NCBI GenBank assembly: GCA_051881615.1
Contig: JBJEQF010000005.1
Span: 1-64,000, forward strand
Direction: 5' to 3'
Source of the DNA: CAMFTQ01 sp051881615
Lineage (GTDB): Bacteria > Bacillota > Clostridia > Oscillospirales > Acutalibacteraceae
DNA length: 64,000 nt
A model generated the notes under the pieces. The model was given only the letters and a program-made list of their open reading frames with translations. It was not told where the DNA came from and did no database searches. The stretch's first letter is position 1. Every line of letters starts with the position of its first letter. Positions 61,457 to 64,000 of the stretch are shown one piece after another. The position numbers were made by a program, and so were the translations under genes.

Positions 61457-62457
61457 ATTATTTTCCCCTCGTCATCAAGCAGTATCCAATCGCTTGCCTT
61501 TGGATATCCGTGCCAAAAATTCTTTGGGCATATTTTCAAGCCCTCGCACAGCAGTGCAGGTTTATACGAAAACGAGCTTTTGCTCGTTATCAGAGCGTCT
61601 GCGTAAACCATATGTAAAAAGGAAGCCTTGGCATCCATATCAAGGCAAAATGTAATATTTGAAAATTCATCAAACTCCGAATAATCCTTTGCATCACCCT
61701 GTGAAAACAGGTAAATGTGAACCTTTTTATCTGTAGAAATTAACTCTAACGTGCTTTTCAGCGCATTTACAAAGTAATCATTGTCCAGCCACCGCATTGA
61801 GAGGTTTGGATTATTCTCGCCCTTGTTTTGGACTATATCTCCCCTTCTGACGTGAACGGCTATGTTGAATTCATCTTTGCTGTATTGCAGTCTGTCGTTT
61901 TTATGAACATCGTAGAACTTTCTTTTAATATCGTTCATTACGCCGTATTGATCGTGATAAAACTGATCCTGTTCAAGAATCAGAATTACTTTTTCACCCT
62001 TGTAAGAGTCAATTATTTTTTGAATAACAGAAACCTGCTTGTCTGAGTATTCATCAAAGCGAGGCAGAATAACCTTCTTCCAGCCGCGGCTGACCAAATC
62101 TTCTGCCGATTCTTCACCGTTGCCAAAGCCGAGAAAAGCGTCCCATTCGTCAGCGATAAACGGCGCGCTGATTTTTGAAAAGGGTATATGAGCAAACTTA
62201 AGTCCAAAGAGCTTAGCATACCAATAACCGGCAATCCAGTTAGCCATCTGATGACCAATCCCTGCACCGGGGTTAGGGCGCGCCGCCATATATACATCAC
62301 AAAAGCCGCCCTGTGAAAGGTTACTGCTATTTTTCATATGACGATATGAGGCATATTTTCTGCAATAATTCTCATAGTTTTCTTCGCTGTATAAGCTCAG
62401 CACAAATCTGCTTTGCAGTCTTTTGCGGATTTTATAAACAATTTCACCCGTGTTCAT
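61453..62457 (-). CDS. Fucosyltransferase-like protein (HxRRGD type)
   Basis: A 334-aa protein. PGAGIGHQMANWIAGYWYAK near residue 65 resembles the G-G-NQ start of GT11-type enzymes. VHVRRGDIVQ near residue 202 is the HxRRGD motif shared by alpha-1,2- and alpha-1,6-fucosyltransferases and NodZ. A late conserved-looking segment, DALITSKSSFSYKPALL, fits the donor site. With GDP-L-fucose genes nearby, fucose transfer is likely. ATG at 62457 overlaps the polymerase gene by 14 bases, with GGGAGGA upstream. Confidence 0.72.
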   Translation of the reverse strand: MNTGEIVYKIRKRLQSRFVLSLYSEENYENYCRKYASYRHMKNSSNLSQGGFCDVYMAARPNPGAGIGHQMANWIAGYWYAKLFGLKFAHIPFSKISAPFIADEWDAFLGFGNGEESAEDLVSRGWKKVILPRFDEYSDKQVSVIQKIIDSYKGEKVILILEQDQFYHDQYGVMNDIKRKFYDVHKNDRLQYSKDEFNIAVHVRRGDIVQNKGENNPNLSMRWLDNDYFVNALKSTLELISTDKKVHIYLFSQGDAKDYSEFDEFSNITFCLDMDAKASFLHMVYADALITSKSSFSYKPALLCEGLKICPKNFWHGYPKASDWILLDDEGKII

Positions 62458-63730
62458 ATACTATATCCTCCCGATGATTACTTAATTGCGGTGTTCTGTC
62501 CGCAACGAGCAACGGAGTGAATGCAATAACAACAATATATGTATACAGCGGTACCGGCTGACCAAACCATGTATTCATTATTATAAAAATACCGGCAATC
62601 GTTGTAACAGTATTTGTGTACCTTCGCAGAGCCTTGAGGTAATTAAACACAAGCCAGATTATTGTCAATAATCCGTAATCAAGAATTGAATTTGCAAAGC
62701 CGTTACAGCTTGTTACTCCTGTTGCCTGCCTGCCCTCAAAGCCAATTCCAAAAATACAATCAAGCGGATGATTAAGCATATACTCGCCTACCCGAATAAA
62801 TCCGTTCCATCTGGCAGAGGCTGTTCCCTGTGCAAAATCAACCTTTCCCGAAGCATTGACAATCTTTTCGGTCAACACCTTATTTATAAAATAATCCCAT
62901 CCGTCAAAGAAGGTTACCCCTATGACGGTAAATATGATGATGCCTATTAAGAATTTTTTAATAACCGATGTATCCGATTTTACAGAATTATCGTTGCTGA
63001 GCAGGGCGCAGACTAAAATAACCGCAAGTGAAAAATACCCTGAGGTTGACTGAATCGTAATCATTGTAATCAGCAATATAATCAAGAAAATTTTTCTTTC
63101 TCTTTCACTTAGCTTTGATTTTACAAATAACAATAAAAACAGCGCAGTTGAAATCACCAGCTGATATTCACCCGGCTCACCGAATATGTATGAATTTCTT
63201 GTTGCGTCAAAATAGTTAAAGCACAAAAGGAACATTCCGTATTGAGGACCTAACGGCGGTTTTTCTTCTCTTGCCAACGGTAAATGAGAGGTAAGCGGAG
63301 TCCAGAATTCTGTTCCCCCGATAAAATACCCTAAAAAAATCACTAAGCTTACTGCGGCGAGTATTGACACTGCTCTGATAAATCTTGTGGTAAAGCTTTC
63401 GGGAGCTATCGTAACCGCCGCAACGACTATTGCAATTCTGCCTATATTGCTCAAAATTATTGTGTAATACAGTCCTCCAAAGGTAACCAAAAAGGTGATA
63501 AGATAAAGAATCAGCAGTACTAAGCAAAAAACCTGAAAAGAGTATTTAAACCGTTCCTTAAACTGCACTGTGTTTTTCTTTAGAAAGCAAATTCCCAAGC
63601 CAAATCCAAACAACGATAAGTAATATATGTCGGTGCTAATGAAAGAAACGACAGCCGCGCCTGCGTCCAAAAGCATCAAGTATATCAAAAAATATTGTAA
63701 AAATGCACTTTTACTGATTTTTAAACTCAT
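62444..63730 (-). CDS. Wzy-like polysaccharide polymerase
   Basis: Integral membrane protein of 428 aa with about 10-12 TM segments. A larger extracytoplasmic loop near residues 140-190 (including GEPGEYQL) and a Wzy-type pattern are present, with no other conserved signature. Such proteins join repeat units at the outer face of the membrane. ATG at 63730 follows GAGG. An O-antigen ligase-like role is possible, but the flippase in the same cluster favours Wzy. Confidence 0.8.
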   Translation of the reverse strand: MSLKISKSAFLQYFLIYLMLLDAGAAVVSFISTDIYYLSLFGFGLGICFLKKNTVQFKERFKYSFQVFCLVLLILYLITFLVTFGGLYYTIILSNIGRIAIVVAAVTIAPESFTTRFIRAVSILAAVSLVIFLGYFIGGTEFWTPLTSHLPLAREEKPPLGPQYGMFLLCFNYFDATRNSYIFGEPGEYQLVISTALFLLLFVKSKLSERERKIFLIILLITMITIQSTSGYFSLAVILVCALLSNDNSVKSDTSVIKKFLIGIIIFTVIGVTFFDGWDYFINKVLTEKIVNASGKVDFAQGTASARWNGFIRVGEYMLNHPLDCIFGIGFEGRQATGVTSCNGFANSILDYGLLTIIWLVFNYLKALRRYTNTVTTIAGIFIIMNTWFGQPVPLYTYIVVIAFTPLLVADRTPQLSNHREDIVYEHG

Positions 63731-63762
63731 TTATTAACTAACCTCACAATTCGGTTACAGCA

Positions 63763-64000
63763 TTATTTCCAATAGCATCCGTTTTCTACTGCTTTTCCGT
63801 TTTCGAGCTGATCTTCGTCTGAGGGGTAAACCCAGTTTTCGTTAAAGTGCTTTTGCACATAGGCAAAGGCACTGTTTTCTTCCCATCTTCTGCCCTTGAT
63901 TCCAAACATAAGCTGTGTTGCTCCGGCAAGATGAATTGCCTGTTTACCGGCTTTTTTAATTTTTGCGGCAAGCGGAAGACCGTACGCACCGCAGCCGATA
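63763..64000 (-). CDS. C-terminal part of an unidentified polysaccharide-cluster protein
   Basis: An open frame entering from the right edge and ending at 63763, about 79 codons. It reads IGCGAYGLPLAAKIKKAGKQ, then HLAGATQLMFGIKGRRWEEN and ends in VENGCYWK. From memory this C-terminus recurs in proteins of exopolysaccharide and capsule loci, possibly the GT-D-fold-like type, but I cannot name a function. The frame is distinct from a longer but meaningless alternative frame here. The start lies beyond the window. Confidence 0.7.
   Translation of the reverse strand, partial: IGCGAYGLPLAAKIKKAGKQAIHLAGATQLMFGIKGRRWEENSAFAYVQKHFNENWVYPSDEDQLENGKAVENGCYWK

Noticed and set aside
63786..63989. A 67-codon minus-strand frame at the right edge
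   Set aside because: It is composition-odd and overlaps the frame ending at 63763, which reads as conserved protein and stays open to the window edge.

Overview
The window looks like part of a chromosome from an anaerobic, low-to-mid GC Gram-positive bacterium. The best guess is Clostridia, Oscillospiraceae/Ruminococcaceae (Ruminococcus-like). The reasons are strong AGGAGG-type ribosome binding sites with frequent TTG/GTG starts, lipoprotein-type PstS, the era-yqzL-recO and ylxM-ffh-rpsP-khpA gene orders, RqcH, MutS2, WalJ, KhpA, and the absence of outer-membrane or respiratory genes. The species call is inference only. No rRNA, CRISPR array, intact insertion sequence or prophage was seen.

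Layout. 1-381: three minus-strand tRNA genes (His, partial at the edge; Arg; Gly). 551-8635: housekeeping genes, namely an OGG-type glycosylase, a DUF6062-like protein, a very small TTG-start protein, trmL, a cupin, murA, walJ, rlmH, a RelB/DinJ antitoxin whose toxin is reduced to a stub, and rqcH. 8709-16348: a LytTR regulator and a complete phosphate regulon (pstS-pstC-pstA-pstB-phoU-phoB-phoR, all minus strand), with a recognisable Pho box upstream of pstS. 16349-25780: pnp, rpsO with a structured leader, an XRE regulator, a membrane-anchored polysaccharide deacetylase, a YfcE-type phosphodiesterase, an M23 peptidase, an iron alcohol dehydrogenase and a divergent LysR regulator. 25894-33449: a lipoprotein, a PnuC-like transporter, glnS-gltX, a double zinc-ribbon protein, and ylxM-ffh-rpsP-khpA. 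33841-40949: phoH-ybeY-dgkA-era-yqzL-recO-mutS2 and a membrane protein. 41089-44658: putP, a pyrophosphatase-like/Nudix fusion and a DHHW-like protein.

44976-64000 is a cell-surface polysaccharide region. An AraC regulator precedes a plus-strand operon (gmd-fcl-manC-manA-phosphosugar mutase) that gives the route from fructose-6-phosphate to GDP-L-fucose. It converges, at a shared terminator near 52207-52259, with a minus-strand cluster entering from the right edge: a partial unknown gene, Wzy-like polymerase, fucosyltransferase-like protein, GT2, pyruvyl transferase, MurB-like protein, GT56 (WecF-like) transferase, Wzx-like flippase, PLP enzyme, ATP-grasp/GNAT fusion and a sugar aminotransferase. 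Together these suggest a Wzx/Wzy-made, fucosylated, pyruvylated polysaccharide carrying a 4-amino sugar that may be N-acylated, possibly with an amino acid. The last three genes are the most interesting candidate for an undescribed activity.

Smaller points of interest are two probable non-canonical starts (CTG for walJ, possibly ACG for phoH), the toxin stub, a nested-palindrome element at 21551-21699, a 50-nt yqzL/recO overlap, an N-terminal LytTR plus PAS-like protein, and a degenerate pyrophosphatase domain fused to Nudix. All assignments are from reading the sequence and from family knowledge; no searches were run.
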